From assembly GCF_002412165.1 (NCBI RefSeq), contig NZ_NXIA01000007.1, positions 77,559 through 141,558 of the forward strand: a DNA stretch of 64,000 nucleotides. The letters are read 5' to 3'. This stretch comes from Curtobacterium sp. 'Ferrero'. Its GTDB lineage: Bacteria > Actinomycetota > Actinomycetes > Actinomycetales > Microbacteriaceae. The notes below the pieces were generated by a model. That model saw only the letters and a program-made list of their open reading frames with translations, was not told the origin of the DNA and did not search any database. This document shows positions 18,750 to 27,797 of this stretch, one piece after another. Position numbers and translations under genes: made by a program. Position 1 is the first letter of the stretch. Each line of letters starts with the position of its first letter.

Positions 18750-19853
18750 TCAGTGGAGCCGCAGCGACGTCACCATCGGGCACGCGAACGGGTCCCGCGC
18801 CGCGAGGCCGACCCGGTTGAGGTACGCCACGACGATGCCGTACGACCGCAGCAAGGTCGTCTCGGTGTAGGGCACGCCGAGCTCGCGGCAGTGCGCCTGG
18901 ACGAGCGGCTTCGCCCGACGGAGGTTCGGTCGCGCCATGCTCGGGAACAGGTGGTGCTCGGCCTGGTGGTTCAGTCCGCCGAGCAGGTGGTCCACCCACC
19001 GTCCTCCGACGATGTTCCGGGACGTGCGGACCTGGCGCGAGAAGAAGTCGATGCGGGCTCCCTCGGCGATCACCGGCATGCCCTTGTGGTTCGGAGCGAA
19101 CGACGCGCCCATCATCACGCCGAAGACCGCGACCTGCACCCCGACGAACGCGAAGCCGATACCGACCGGCAGGAATGCGAACACCGCCCAGAAGTACAGC
19201 CCGAAGCGGACCAGCAGCAGCACCCCTTCGACCGCACGGCCCCGCGCGGTGCCCTTGACGTGCTCGCCCGTGACGACGGCACGGATCGAGAGCCAGTGCA
19301 GGTTGACCCCTTCCATCGTGAGCAGCGGGAAGAACGCCCAGCCCTGCACGCGGGTCAACAGCCGGAGCAGTCCGCGGCGCTTCGCGGCGTCCTCCTCGAC
19401 GAACGACACCGTGTCCTGCGCGATGTCCGGGTCCTTGCCGATGGTGTTCGGGTTGCCGTGGTGCCGCGTGTGCTTGTTCATCCACCACGAGTACGACATG
19501 CCGACGAGGAACACCCCGACGAACCGACCGGCGTGGTCGTTCCACCGGTTGGAGGCGAAGATCTGCCGGTGCGCCGCTTCGTGCGACAGGAACGCGAACT
19601 GCGTGAAGACCACGCCGAGGACCCCGGCGGGGATGAGCGCGAACCAGCTGTGCCCGATGACGGCGGTCGCGGCGAAGGCGACGACGCCGACGGCGACGAG
19701 GACCGAGAAGACGGTCCAGTAGAAGCCGGTGCGACGGCGGAGCAGTCCCGCGTCCTTGACCTGCTGGAGGAGGTCCTTGTAGCTGGAGGTGCCGGACCGG
19801 ACCGTGGCCGGACGTGGTGCGGTGGGGCGGTACAGGGTGGACGACGTGGCCAT
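18750..19853 (-). CDS. Membrane fatty-acid desaturase
   Basis: This 367-residue membrane di-iron enzyme introduces a double bond into an acyl chain. The three histidine boxes are HEAAH, HTRHH and HQAEHH, with GNPNTIGKDPDI after the second and LFPSM after the third. Four or more hydrophobic segments frame them. It resembles actinobacterial acyl-CoA or acyl-lipid desaturases (DesA3/linoleoyl-CoA type), which adjust membrane fluidity. The ATG at 19853 is preferred; the frame remains open upstream without homology. The 220-base gap to the divergent gene at 20075 holds the promoters. Electron donor partners are not nearby. Confidence 0.9.
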   Translation of the reverse strand: MATSSTLYRPTAPRPATVRSGTSSYKDLLQQVKDAGLLRRRTGFYWTVFSVLVAVGVVAFAATAVIGHSWFALIPAGVLGVVFTQFAFLSHEAAHRQIFASNRWNDHAGRFVGVFLVGMSYSWWMNKHTRHHGNPNTIGKDPDIAQDTVSFVEEDAAKRRGLLRLLTRVQGWAFFPLLTMEGVNLHWLSIRAVVTGEHVKGTARGRAVEGVLLLVRFGLYFWAVFAFLPVGIGFAFVGVQVAVFGVMMGASFAPNHKGMPVIAEGARIDFFSRQVRTSRNIVGGRWVDHLLGGLNHQAEHHLFPSMARPNLRRAKPLVQAHCRELGVPYTETTLLRSYGIVVAYLNRVGLAARDPFACPMVTSLRLH

Positions 19854-20074
19854 GGCGTGGGCGCTTCCGTCAGGGACAGCCCTTCGGCCGAACGATGTGT
19901 TGCCGCGTACGCGGTCCGGACAACTGTACGCACCGCACCCGTGCGCCACCCGGGAACGGCGCGTACTGTCCAGGACGAGCCGGTTCCGCTGTACCGGCTC
20001 CGGATGGGCGTCGCCCCCCTCTGTCCGGAACACTCGTCCCGCGCGTGCTCACCCCACCATCCGCAGCACGGATC

Positions 20075-20371
20075 ATGAAGCACATCGTCTACGGACTCAC
20101 CGCCGTCCTGACCACGGACGAGGCCGCGGACGCCGTCCTCGACTACGCCGCGGCCCTCGCGCACGCCGGCCTCAGCGACGTCGTCGCGGTGCCGACCGTC
20201 GACCCGTTCGGCACGCAGACCACCACCTCGTTCCTGCTCGCCCCGGCGCTCGGCGTCCTCGTCGAGGACGCCCCCGACGATCCGCTCGGTCCGGACACCG
20301 AGTCCTTCGTCGCCGAGATCAGCTGGCGAGCACAGGCGGTGCGGTCCGCTCCCCCGGACGCCGCGCACTGA
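20075..20371 (+). CDS. Hypothetical small protein
   Basis: This 98-residue acidic protein begins MKHIVYGLTAVLTTDEAADAV and contains VLDYAAALAHAGLSDVVAVPTVD. No signal peptide or membrane helix is evident. I do not recognise the family. It has coding-like composition and a clean ATG start, lies divergent from the desaturase gene, and converges on the TmrB-like gene. Confidence 0.6.
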   Translation: MKHIVYGLTAVLTTDEAADAVLDYAAALAHAGLSDVVAVPTVDPFGTQTTTSFLLAPALGVLVEDAPDDPLGPDTESFVAEISWRAQAVRSAPPDAAH

Positions 20372-20456
20372 CCGGCGGACGCGTCGGACCGACGGGAGCC
20401 ACAGCCCGCGCCGGCCACCGCCCCGGCTTCGTCCGCCACGGCCGTCCCGTCCGCCG

Positions 20457-20981
20457 TCAGCCGCCGAGCACGGACGCCGCGATCCGGTCCGCCACCTCCG
20501 CGGCCGGTGCGGACGTCGTGTCGACGACCTCGGCCTCGGCATGCAGCCAGCCCGCGGCAGCCTCGGCGTACCGGTCGACGTACGCGAGCCGGAAGGTCGA
20601 CGGTCCGACGACCTCATCGTGCAGGATGCGGTGGCGGAGCGTCTCCGGGTCGGTGTGCAGCACGAAGTGACGGACCGGGGCTCCGTGCTCGGCGAGGCCG
20701 GCGGCGATCTCGCGCCAGTACGCCTCGACGAGCACCGTCATCGGCATGACGAGCGTGCCTCCGGCGTACTCGAGCACCCGCCGCGCGGTCTCGACGACGA
20801 GGGGCCGCCACGGGTCCCAGTCCTGGAAGTTGCCCGTCCACCCCAGGGACGGCGACACGTCCATCAGGGTCTCCCCGACCTTCTCGGCGTCCAGGACGCG
20901 CGAGCCCGGAAGGCGCTCCTGGACCAGTCGGGCGGTGGTCGTCTTGCCCACCCCGTGCGTGCCGTTCAACCAGACGATCAT
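20457..20981 (-). CDS. TmrB-like P-loop NTPase
   Basis: This 174-residue ATP-binding protein has Walker A GTHGVGKTTTA (residues 7-17) and the segments VLDAEKVGETLMD, WDPWRPLVVETARRVL and GGTLVMPMTVLVEAYWREI. These match TmrB, which protects Bacillus from tunicamycin, and related small kinases. The natural substrate is unknown; a nucleoside or nucleoside antibiotic phosphotransfer is plausible. It is a single gene on the minus strand, preceded by the terminator of the GH16 gene. Confidence 0.8.
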   Translation of the reverse strand: MIVWLNGTHGVGKTTTARLVQERLPGSRVLDAEKVGETLMDVSPSLGWTGNFQDWDPWRPLVVETARRVLEYAGGTLVMPMTVLVEAYWREIAAGLAEHGAPVRHFVLHTDPETLRHRILHDEVVGPSTFRLAYVDRYAEAAAGWLHAEAEVVDTTSAPAAEVADRIAASVLGG

Positions 20982-21004
20982 GCCGGAACGCTACCGGTGG
21001 ACGC

Positions 21005-21050
21005 ACGGACGGGAGGCACGCTGCGGTTGGGCACCGTGCCTCCCGTCCGT
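21005..21050 (-). terminator. Terminator of the GH16 gene
   Basis: Arms 21005-21020 and 21035-21050 are perfectly complementary over 16 bases and belong to the GGACGGGAGGC hairpin family. It lies 50 bases after the GH16 stop on the minus strand. Confidence 0.75.
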
Positions 21051-21099
21051 CAGGTGGCTGTGTCGGTCGCGCGACGATCGGCGTCCGCGACCGGGTGGA

Positions 21100-22050
21100 T
21101 CACTCCGTCGTCGACACCCAGTCGATGAGGAGGTTGCCGTCGGCACCCCAGTTGCCGGTCTGGAACATGAAGCGGTGCGGCGTCGTCGGGACGTCGTGGG
21201 TGATGGTCGCGAGGACCTTGCCGTCGACGCTGTACGTCACCGACTTCCCCGGGTCCCAGTCGACCGTGTACGTGTGCCAGTCGCGCCACGAGACCCCGGT
21301 CGGGACCTGGACGCGCTCGGCCTCTTGCCCGGGGGTCATCGAGTGGTGGAACGCCATCGGTTCCGACTCGAAGTTGCCCTCGGGGAAGTCGATCTCCCCG
21401 TCGGACCACTTGTCGGACGTCGGCCACAGCATGAACGCCGCGCCGTTGCCGTCACCGCCGGTGGCCTTCGCGCGGACCGAGAACGACCCGCCGACGTGGC
21501 CCCACGCGCCGTCCTTCGTGCCGAAGGTGCCGGCCGTGCCCGCACCGCCGAGCGCGACGTCCATGACGCCGTCGTGGACGGTGACGGTCTTGCTCGGGTC
21601 GTAGATGCCGGAGGTGCCGTCCGGGTACGGCTGCCACGCCTGCTGGTACAGCGAAGCGACCTGGCCGAGCGCGGCCGAGGCGTCGAAGTCCTCGACGAAC
21701 GACGCCGCCGGAGGGGTGGCCCCGCTCGGGTCGGACGCGACCTGGTCGGCCTCGGCGCTCGGTGTGGCCGTCGCCGTCGGGGTGGACTCCTCGCTCGGGG
21801 TCACCTCGATCGGGGCGCCGCTCGGTGTGGCCTCGGCGGTGGGGGTCGCCTCGTCCGACGGCGTGTCGGTCGGGTCGTCCGTGGGCGTGTCCGTCGGCGT
21901 GTCCGTCGGGTCCGGCGAGGCGGTCGGCGTGGGCGTCGGGTGCCAGTGGTGGTGCCATCCCCACCAGGGTGCGGCGGAGGCGGCGGTCGGGATGCCGATC
22001 AGCAGGGCCGCGGCGGTCGAGGCCGCGACGACCATGCGCCGGCGGTTCAC
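21100..22050 (-). CDS. Secreted GH16 family glycosidase
   Basis: This 316-residue secreted enzyme probably cleaves a beta-glucan or galactan. A Sec signal peptide (about residues 6-28, ending ASAAP) is followed by a WWGWHHHWH patch and a long Thr/Pro/Asp-rich linker of about 80 residues with TPTDTPTD repeats. The catalytic domain shows SFSVRAKATGGDGNGAAFML and the motif GEIDFPE, which supplies the two catalytic glutamates and the intervening aspartate of GH16. The GTG at 22050 is chosen because GGGAG lies six bases upstream; the ATG at 22035 is the alternative. The linker may attach the domain to the wall or polysaccharide. No carbohydrate-binding domain is recognised. Confidence 0.85.
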   Translation of the reverse strand: MNRRRMVVAASTAAALLIGIPTAASAAPWWGWHHHWHPTPTPTASPDPTDTPTDTPTDDPTDTPSDEATPTAEATPSGAPIEVTPSEESTPTATATPSAEADQVASDPSGATPPAASFVEDFDASAALGQVASLYQQAWQPYPDGTSGIYDPSKTVTVHDGVMDVALGGAGTAGTFGTKDGAWGHVGGSFSVRAKATGGDGNGAAFMLWPTSDKWSDGEIDFPEGNFESEPMAFHHSMTPGQEAERVQVPTGVSWRDWHTYTVDWDPGKSVTYSVDGKVLATITHDVPTTPHRFMFQTGNWGADGNLLIDWVSTTE

Positions 22051-22322
22051 CGGGTGCTCCCATCGTCGATGGGCATGGATGTGTGTTCGTGCGCGCGGGT
22101 GCGCGTCGTGGAGACAGAGATGTCGAGCTCCTCGGAGGTGTCGGGTTCGCAGGGCGCAGGACGCTTGGTGCAGGGGACGTCCGAACGGTCGTGGGGCAGC
22201 GTTCGGTGATGCGTCCCCGGACATTGTGCACCATGTGTGCCCCGTTCGGGGGGTCTTGATGACCCCTCACGGACGGGTGCGTCTTCCGGCTGGTGTCCCG
22301 AGCAGTCCTCCGGGCGCCCTGT

Positions 22323-24617
22323 TCAGCGCCCGAAGGACCGCAGCCGCAGGCTGTTCGACACGACGAGGGTGGACGACAGCGCCATGGCCGCCGCCGCGAT
22401 CAGGGGGTTGAGGAACCCGGCCGCCGCGAGCGGGATCGCGGCGATGTTGTAGCCGAACGCCCACACGAGGTTGACGCGGATCGTCCGGAGCGTCGCCCGC
22501 GACAGCAGCACGGCGTCCACGACCGCCTGCAGGTCCTCGCGCACGACGATCACGTCCGCTGCCTTCATCGCGATGTCGGTCCCCTGCACCACGGCCACGC
22601 CGAGGGTCGCGGTCGCGAGCGCGGCGGAGTCGTTGACCCCGTCGCCGACCATCGCGACGTGGTGGCCGTCGGCCTGGAGGCGCGCCACACGTTCCGCCTT
22701 CTGGTCCGGCAGGACGCGGGCGATGACCTCGTCGACGCCGACGACGGCGCCGACGGCGGCCGCCGTCGCCTCCGCGTCGCCCGAGAGCAGGACCGTGCGC
22801 AGCCCCAGGCGGCGCAGCCGCCCGACCGCCTCGACGGCACCGGGCCGGAGCGTGTCGCGCACCGCGAGGACGGCGGCGACCACCCCGTCGACCGCGAGCA
22901 GCACGACCGTCGCACCCGATGCCTCCCGGCCGTCCACCACTTCGCGCACCCGCGCGTCGACCGGGACGCCGGCGTCCTCGAGCAGTTCACGTCGACCGAT
23001 GACGCAGCGCCGCCCGTCGACGGTGCCGGAGGCGCCGAGCCCCGCGTGGGCCGTGAAGTCCGCGACCGGTCCGGGGCGCCCCACCCGCTCCGCAGCCGCG
23101 GTGGTGATCGCCGTCGCGATCGGGTGCTCGGAGGCCGATTCGAGCGCCGCGGCGAGCGCCAGCGCCGTGTCGGCGTCCGCGCCGAAGGTGTCGATCCCGG
23201 TGACCGCCATGCGCCCGGTGGTGAGCGTGCCGGTCTTGTCGAGGACGACGGTGTCGATGCGTCCGCTCGCCTCGAGTGCATCGGGCCCCTTGATGAGGAC
23301 ACCGAGCTGCCCACCGCGACCGACACCGACCATGAGCGCCGTCGGGGTGGCGAGACCGAGGGCGCACGGGCAGGCGATGATGAGCACGGCGACGCCGTTC
23401 GCGACGGCCGTGCCCGTCGGCGCACCGGCCACGAGCCAGCCGGCGGCGACGACGACCGCGATGCCGATGACGACGGGGACGAACACCGACGTGACCCGGT
23501 CGACCGTCCGCTGCACCGCGGCCTTGCGGCGCTGGGCGTCGTCGGCGACCGCGGCCATCTGCGCGAGGCGGGTCCTGGTGCCCACCGCGTCCGTACGGAC
23601 CACGAGCCGCCCGCCCGCCACGAGCGTGCCGCCGATGACGGTGTCGCCGGGCGTGGCCTCGACGGGGACGGACTCCCCCGTCATGGCCGAGGTGTCCACG
23701 GTCGCCGTCCCCTCGGTGACGGTCCCGTCGACGGGGACGCGACCCCCGGGACGCACGACGACCCGGTCGCCGACGCGGACCGATCCGAGCGGGACGGTCC
23801 GCTCCCCGTCGTCGTCGAGCACCTGTGCCTCGCTGACGCCGAGGTCACCGATCGCCTCGAGGACGTCGGCGGCGCGACGGCGGCTGCGGCTCTCGAAGTA
23901 GCGTCCGGCGAGCTGGAAGGTGACCATGCCCGCGGCGACGTCGAGGTAGATCGAGTCCGCGCCGGCCGGGGTGCGCCCGAAGCCGAGCCAGTACCCGGGG
24001 GTGGTCGCCGGGTCGACGAGCAGCGTCCAGAGCGCCCACCCGAAGGACACCACCGCACCCAGTGAGACGAGGGTGTCCATGCTCGTGCTGCGGTGCCGGA
24101 TCCCGCGGAGCGTCGCGCGGTGGAACGGCCAGGCGGCCCACGTGACGATCGGCACCGCGAGGAGCACGCACAGCGCCTGCCAGCCGGGGAACCGCCAGGC
24201 GGGGACGAGCGCCAGGATGATCGTGAGGTCGCACAGCGGGATCGTCAGGAGCGCGGCGACCGCGAGCCGTCGGCGGAGCGTGGTGGTCCGGGTCTCGGCG
24301 GCGCGGGCGCTCCAGGCGTCGTCGCCCGGCGTGTGCACGGCCGCGGTGTACCCCGCGCGCTCGACCTGGGCGATGGCGGTCCCGGCGTCGTCCGGTCCGA
24401 GCCCGCTCACGGTGGCGCGCTCGGTGGCGAAGTTCACGGACGCGGTGACGCCGTCGAGCTTGCCGAGCTTCCGTTCGATCGCGTTCGCGCAGGCCGAGCA
24501 GGTCATCCCGCCGATGTCGAGCTCGAGCCGGAGGTCGACGGAGCCGGTCGAGGAGCCGACGGTGGTGGTGCTGGCGGAGGTGGTGCTGGCGGAGGTGGTG
24601 CTGGCGGAGGTGGTCAC
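22323..24617 (-). CDS. copA: Copper-exporting P1B-type ATPase
   Basis: This 764-residue membrane pump exports monovalent copper. In order: a Ser/Thr-rich N-terminus made of three TSAST units, a heavy-metal-binding domain with GMTCSAC (Cys40 and Cys43), transmembrane helices, the actuator TGES (313-316), the metal-site helix with CPC (Cys416/Cys418), the phosphorylation motif DKTGT (Asp460), the HP locus SEHPIA, and GDGVND. The start GTG overlaps the preceding stop (GTGA), coupling it to the CopD/CtaG gene. It is the last gene of the operon copZ-copD/ctaG-copA. Silver is a possible alternative substrate. Confidence 0.93.
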   Translation of the reverse strand: MTTSASTTSASTTSASTTTVGSSTGSVDLRLELDIGGMTCSACANAIERKLGKLDGVTASVNFATERATVSGLGPDDAGTAIAQVERAGYTAAVHTPGDDAWSARAAETRTTTLRRRLAVAALLTIPLCDLTIILALVPAWRFPGWQALCVLLAVPIVTWAAWPFHRATLRGIRHRSTSMDTLVSLGAVVSFGWALWTLLVDPATTPGYWLGFGRTPAGADSIYLDVAAGMVTFQLAGRYFESRSRRRAADVLEAIGDLGVSEAQVLDDDGERTVPLGSVRVGDRVVVRPGGRVPVDGTVTEGTATVDTSAMTGESVPVEATPGDTVIGGTLVAGGRLVVRTDAVGTRTRLAQMAAVADDAQRRKAAVQRTVDRVTSVFVPVVIGIAVVVAAGWLVAGAPTGTAVANGVAVLIIACPCALGLATPTALMVGVGRGGQLGVLIKGPDALEASGRIDTVVLDKTGTLTTGRMAVTGIDTFGADADTALALAAALESASEHPIATAITTAAAERVGRPGPVADFTAHAGLGASGTVDGRRCVIGRRELLEDAGVPVDARVREVVDGREASGATVVLLAVDGVVAAVLAVRDTLRPGAVEAVGRLRRLGLRTVLLSGDAEATAAAVGAVVGVDEVIARVLPDQKAERVARLQADGHHVAMVGDGVNDSAALATATLGVAVVQGTDIAMKAADVIVVREDLQAVVDAVLLSRATLRTIRVNLVWAFGYNIAAIPLAAAGFLNPLIAAAAMALSSTLVVSNSLRLRSFGR
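24568..24612. repeat. Three 15-bp in-frame tandem repeats at the start of copA
   Basis: The unit GTGCTGGCGGAGGTG (plus strand) occurs three times exactly. Since 15 is a multiple of three, unit gain or loss changes the length of the Ser/Thr tail ahead of the metal-binding domain without shifting the frame. Confidence 0.85.
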
Positions 24618-26575
24618 GGTCGCTCCCCGTGGTCGGTGACGGTGAGCGTCGGCCGCTGCGCGGTGCGCTCCGGTGCGGGTTCGTCGCGCGTCGACAGGCG
24701 GCCGAGCATCGCGTTGTACTGCTCGAAGTCGTCGTCGAGGCCGCGGTCGGCGTGCCGGTCGAGTCGCTTCGCCTGGCGGGCGTCCTGCTTCGCCCACTGC
24801 GTGACGAGGGCGATGACGACCACCACGAGCGGCAGTTCGCCGGCCGCCCAGGCGACCCCGCCGGCGACGTACTGGTCGTGGGCGAGGCTGCCGATCCACG
24901 GGACGTCGAGGTAGCGGAAGTAGGTGCCGGCGAGCAGGGTGTCGCTCGTCATGACGACGACGCCGAAGAACGCGTGGAACGGCATCGCGGCGAGCACCAG
25001 GCCGAGCTTCCCGATGTACGGCAGCGGGCGTGGCGGGGCATCGACGCCGATGATGAGCGCGTAGAAGACGTACCCGATCGCCAGGTAGTGCAGCGTCATG
25101 GCCTGGTGCGCCCAGTGGTACCGCATCGCCCAGTCGAAGAACGGCGTGAGGTAGATGACGTAGTACGACCCGACGAACACGACGAGGACGTAGAGCGGGT
25201 TGTAGGTCGCGCGGAGGAGCTTCGAGTGGGTCACGGCGACGAGCCACTCGTGCGGGCCGGCGAACTCGTCGCGTCGGTGCGCGGTCGTCGCCCGGAGGAA
25301 CAGGGTGACCGGACCGCCGAGCACGAGCAGGAGCGGTCCGAGCATGTTGAGGCTCATGTGGAGCGCCATGTGCACGGCGAAGGAGGCCGACGAGTAGGGG
25401 CCGACGCCGGACGAGGTCGTGAGGATGACGGAGACCCAGCCGAGCATCCACGCGCTCGTGCGGCCGTTCGACCAGTGGTCGCCCCGCCGCCGGAGCCGGA
25501 CGACGGCGGCCGCGTACGCGACGATCCCGACGAGGGAGACCACGAGGAACAGGATGTTCACGCGGGCCGCGGTCCACAGCGTGATCGGGGTGAGGGGCGT
25601 GTCCACCCGGTAGCCGAGGAACAGCTGCTGACCGTCCGTCGGGACGAAGTACACGGGCGGCGGGACCCGGGTCATGACGACCCCGACGGCCGTGGCGACG
25701 ACGAGCACGGCGAGCACGACGGACGGCGTGGTCGCCGACGCGGCAGCCCGGCGACGGAGCACGAGCGGCGCCGCGACGGCCGCCACCAGCCCGAGCTGCA
25801 CGGTGGCGAGCACCCCGGTGGGCACCGACCACGGCGCGCGGCCGGCGAGCTCGACCGCGATGACGACCACGCTCCCCGCGGTCCACGTCGCCCAGGTCGT
25901 GACGGCGAGCACGCGGTGGCGCCGGAGCGTGGTCGGGCCGGGCACGCCACGTCGCCACCGGGCCACGAGCGCCGCCGTCGCACCGGTCCAGACCCCGAGT
26001 GCCGGGGTGGCGAACATCGCGGCGTCCCCGGCGAAGTCGTGGTTCGGCCCGACGAGCACCTGGGTGACCAGGACGGGGGCGAGCAGACCGACGGCACCGA
26101 TCGCGGCGAGCAGCACGGTGGCGACCCAGCTGCGGACGAGGTGCACCGCGACGACGACGGTCAGTGCGACACCGACGACGACGAGCCAGGCGCCCGGCAG
26201 GTAGCTCGCCTGCACCAGGTACGCGAGCGCGCCCGGTTCGAGCAGCTTGGCGAACGGCTCACCGTTGGCGTCCGCCGCGTCGACCGGCACGAGGAGCACC
26301 GCGGCGATCAACCACACCCACGCGGCGGGTCGGACGACCGACCGCTCCAGACCGCCGCCGACGGTGCCGCGTGCCCGGGTCGGCGTCAGGACCGCGGCGG
26401 CGAGGAGTCCGCCGACCGTGGTGCCGCCCGCGAGGTCGGCGACCAGCCGGAGCACGGCGCTCGTGATCGACGTGGGGAGGCCCGGGTACCCGCGACTGAG
26501 CTGGTCGTAGGGGGCCGCGCCGAGCAGCACCACCGCGACGACGACGATGACCGCCCCGACGACCGCGGCCGCCAC
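24614..26575 (-). CDS. CopD/CtaG fusion: copper membrane protein and cytochrome oxidase assembly factor
   Basis: This protein of 653 residues or more has many hydrophobic segments. The N-terminal half resembles CopD (copper resistance/uptake). The C-terminal half (about residues 350-600) resembles CtaG, with VHMALHMSLNMLGPLLLVLGGP and HQAMTLHYLAIGYVFYALIIG rich in His and Met. Such fusions are common in actinobacteria and are thought to supply copper to cytochrome oxidase. The GTG at 26575 is the first start in this frame but lacks a ribosome-binding site. A GTG at 26706, coupled to the copZ stop, opens a frame that is out of phase by a (CGGGA)5 tract; see findings. The true N-terminus is uncertain. 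Confidence 0.85.
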   Translation of the reverse strand: MAAAVVGAVIVVVAVVLLGAAPYDQLSRGYPGLPTSITSAVLRLVADLAGGTTVGGLLAAAVLTPTRARGTVGGGLERSVVRPAAWVWLIAAVLLVPVDAADANGEPFAKLLEPGALAYLVQASYLPGAWLVVVGVALTVVVAVHLVRSWVATVLLAAIGAVGLLAPVLVTQVLVGPNHDFAGDAAMFATPALGVWTGATAALVARWRRGVPGPTTLRRHRVLAVTTWATWTAGSVVVIAVELAGRAPWSVPTGVLATVQLGLVAAVAAPLVLRRRAAASATTPSVVLAVLVVATAVGVVMTRVPPPVYFVPTDGQQLFLGYRVDTPLTPITLWTAARVNILFLVVSLVGIVAYAAAVVRLRRRGDHWSNGRTSAWMLGWVSVILTTSSGVGPYSSASFAVHMALHMSLNMLGPLLLVLGGPVTLFLRATTAHRRDEFAGPHEWLVAVTHSKLLRATYNPLYVLVVFVGSYYVIYLTPFFDWAMRYHWAHQAMTLHYLAIGYVFYALIIGVDAPPRPLPYIGKLGLVLAAMPFHAFFGVVVMTSDTLLAGTYFRYLDVPWIGSLAHDQYVAGGVAWAAGELPLVVVVIALVTQWAKQDARQAKRLDRHADRGLDDDFEQYNAMLGRLSTRDEPAPERTAQRPTLTVTDHGERP

Positions 26576-26640
26576 GGGCAGGAGCCACGGGCGGGCCGGA
26601 CGAGCCGAGTCCGGCCGGGTCGGCGCAGGACGGTTCGGCG

Positions 26641-26668
26641 CGGGACGGGACGGGACGGGACGGGACGG
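26641..26668. repeat. Pentanucleotide tract (CGGGA)5
   Basis: Five exact CGGGA units (26641-26665) plus CGG lie between copZ and the CopD/CtaG gene. Removing one unit, or adding two, would join the frame opened by the GTG at 26706 to the CopD/CtaG frame without a stop. This is the arrangement of a slipped-strand phase switch, though five units is short for one. Confidence 0.8.
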
Positions 26669-26698
26669 TCCGGCTCCCGGTCGGGCTCGACCGCGGCG

Positions 26699-26908
26699 TC
26701 AGCCACGGGTGAGTTCGTAGCCCGCCTCGTCGACGGCCTCGGCGATGGCGTCCCGGTCCGGTCGGTGGTCCGCGGTGACGACCACGAGCCCGGTGGACGC
26801 GTCCGCCGTGACGTGCTCGACGCCGTGGACCGTGCCGACCTCGGCGGCGACGCGACGCTCGCAGTGGTCGCAGGTCATGCCGTCCACGTGGTACTCGAAC
26901 TGCTCCAT
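26699..26908 (-). CDS. copZ: CopZ-like heavy-metal-associated domain protein
   Basis: This 69-residue cytoplasmic copper chaperone consists of one HMA domain with GMTCDHC (two cysteines, about residues 11-17) and the closing DEAGYELTRG. It would hand copper to the ATPase encoded two genes downstream. The ATG at 26908 is chosen; an ATG at 26917 would overlap the operator. There is no clear ribosome-binding site, and the operator lies 9-25 bases upstream, so a leaderless or very short-leader message is likely. It is the first gene of the operon copZ-copD/ctaG-copA. Confidence 0.88.
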   Translation of the reverse strand: MEQFEYHVDGMTCDHCERRVAAEVGTVHGVEHVTADASTGLVVVTADHRPDRDAIAEAVDEAGYELTRG

Positions 26909-26916
26909 GCAGCACA

Positions 26917-26933
26917 TTCTACGACGGGTAGAA
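26917..26933 (-). promoter_or_regulatory. BlaI/CopY-type operator before copZ
   Basis: TTCTACGACGGGTAGAA is a palindrome of TTCTAC and GTAGAA with a 5-base centre. Its arms are identical to those of the operator at 28230, in the promoter of the BlaI-type gene. It lies right at the start of copZ, where a bound repressor would block initiation. Confidence 0.8.
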
Positions 26934-26965
26934 ATCGATCCCGCAGTGCATTCTTGTGCAAGCGT

Positions 26966-27769
26966 TCAGCGTGCTGCGACGGCGCCTCGGCGGTGCTCCC
27001 ACGTCCGGACCCGCACCCTCGCGAGCCGCTCGGCACGGAGCTGGAGGCCGGGGTCCGGGTCGAGGGCATCCATCGCGACCAGCGCGTTGCACACGGTGGC
27101 CGGACCGCACACGCGCGCGGCGGCGTCGTCGGCGACCAGCTCGACGAGGAGCGCGACCGTCCGCCGGAGGTCCTGCGCCGTCCGGAGGCCGGGGAAGGCG
27201 GCGGCGTTGACGGCCGCGATGCGCCGGATGAGCTCGTGCCGCCCTCGGACGTGTGCCCGCTCGTGCTCGACGACCGCGCGGAGGCACTGCGGCGACATGG
27301 CGGCCTCGACGACGGTCGACACGACGATGCGCCCGTCCGGCGTCGCGCACGCGAGCGGGACGTCCACCGGCAGCGACACGACCTCGTGCGCCCCGACCCG
27401 CCGCGGCCGCCCGGCCGAGCGTGCGACCAGCAGCGTCACCGCGGCGTCGGCGCGGCGTGCGGCGTCCGACAGCGGTTCGGCGGTCGTCAGGAGCAGCGCT
27501 CCGACACCGCCGGCGACGGCCAGGCCGCACCAGGCGAAGAGCCCGGCGGCGACCGCCCCGAACCCGGACGTGTGCGCGCGGACCGCCACGATGGTGGCCG
27601 CGACGGCCACGCTCAGCAGCAGTGCTCCGGCGGCGAGCGCGAGGGCGACGAGCCAGGACCGGAGCGCCAGCGTCGGGTGCCGGGTCCACCAGGTGCCGCG
27701 TCCGAGCACGACGGGTGCGGCGAGGGTCACCGCGACGGCGGAGCCGACGAGACCGAGGACGACGAGCAC
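26966..27769 (-). CDS. M56 (BlaR1-like) membrane metallopeptidase
   Basis: This 267-residue membrane protein has hydrophobic segments at the N-terminus and around residues 25-100. The zinc protease motif HERAH occurs in VVEHERAHVRGRHELI, with a downstream acidic ligand candidate in [11 protein letters not shown]. In BlaR1/MecR1 this domain triggers inactivation of the BlaI/MecI repressor, but there is no penicillin-sensor domain here, as in the short actinobacterial versions. The GTG at 27769 is preferred because GGGAGGA precedes it. It follows the BlaI-type gene by 28 bases, so the two form one operon. Confidence 0.85.
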   Translation of the reverse strand: MLVVLGLVGSAVAVTLAAPVVLGRGTWWTRHPTLALRSWLVALALAAGALLLSVAVAATIVAVRAHTSGFGAVAAGLFAWCGLAVAGGVGALLLTTAEPLSDAARRADAAVTLLVARSAGRPRRVGAHEVVSLPVDVPLACATPDGRIVVSTVVEAAMSPQCLRAVVEHERAHVRGRHELIRRIAAVNAAAFPGLRTAQDLRRTVALLVELVADDAAARVCGPATVCNALVAMDALDPDPGLQLRAERLARVRVRTWEHRRGAVAAR

Positions 27770-27797
27770 GGTGACGATCCTCCCACCGGGTGCCGGG

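Noticed and set aside
22051..22322. A gene or RNA in the 272-base gap before the GH16 gene
   Set aside because: No frame with a plausible start and composition, and no stable hairpin beyond short stems, was found.
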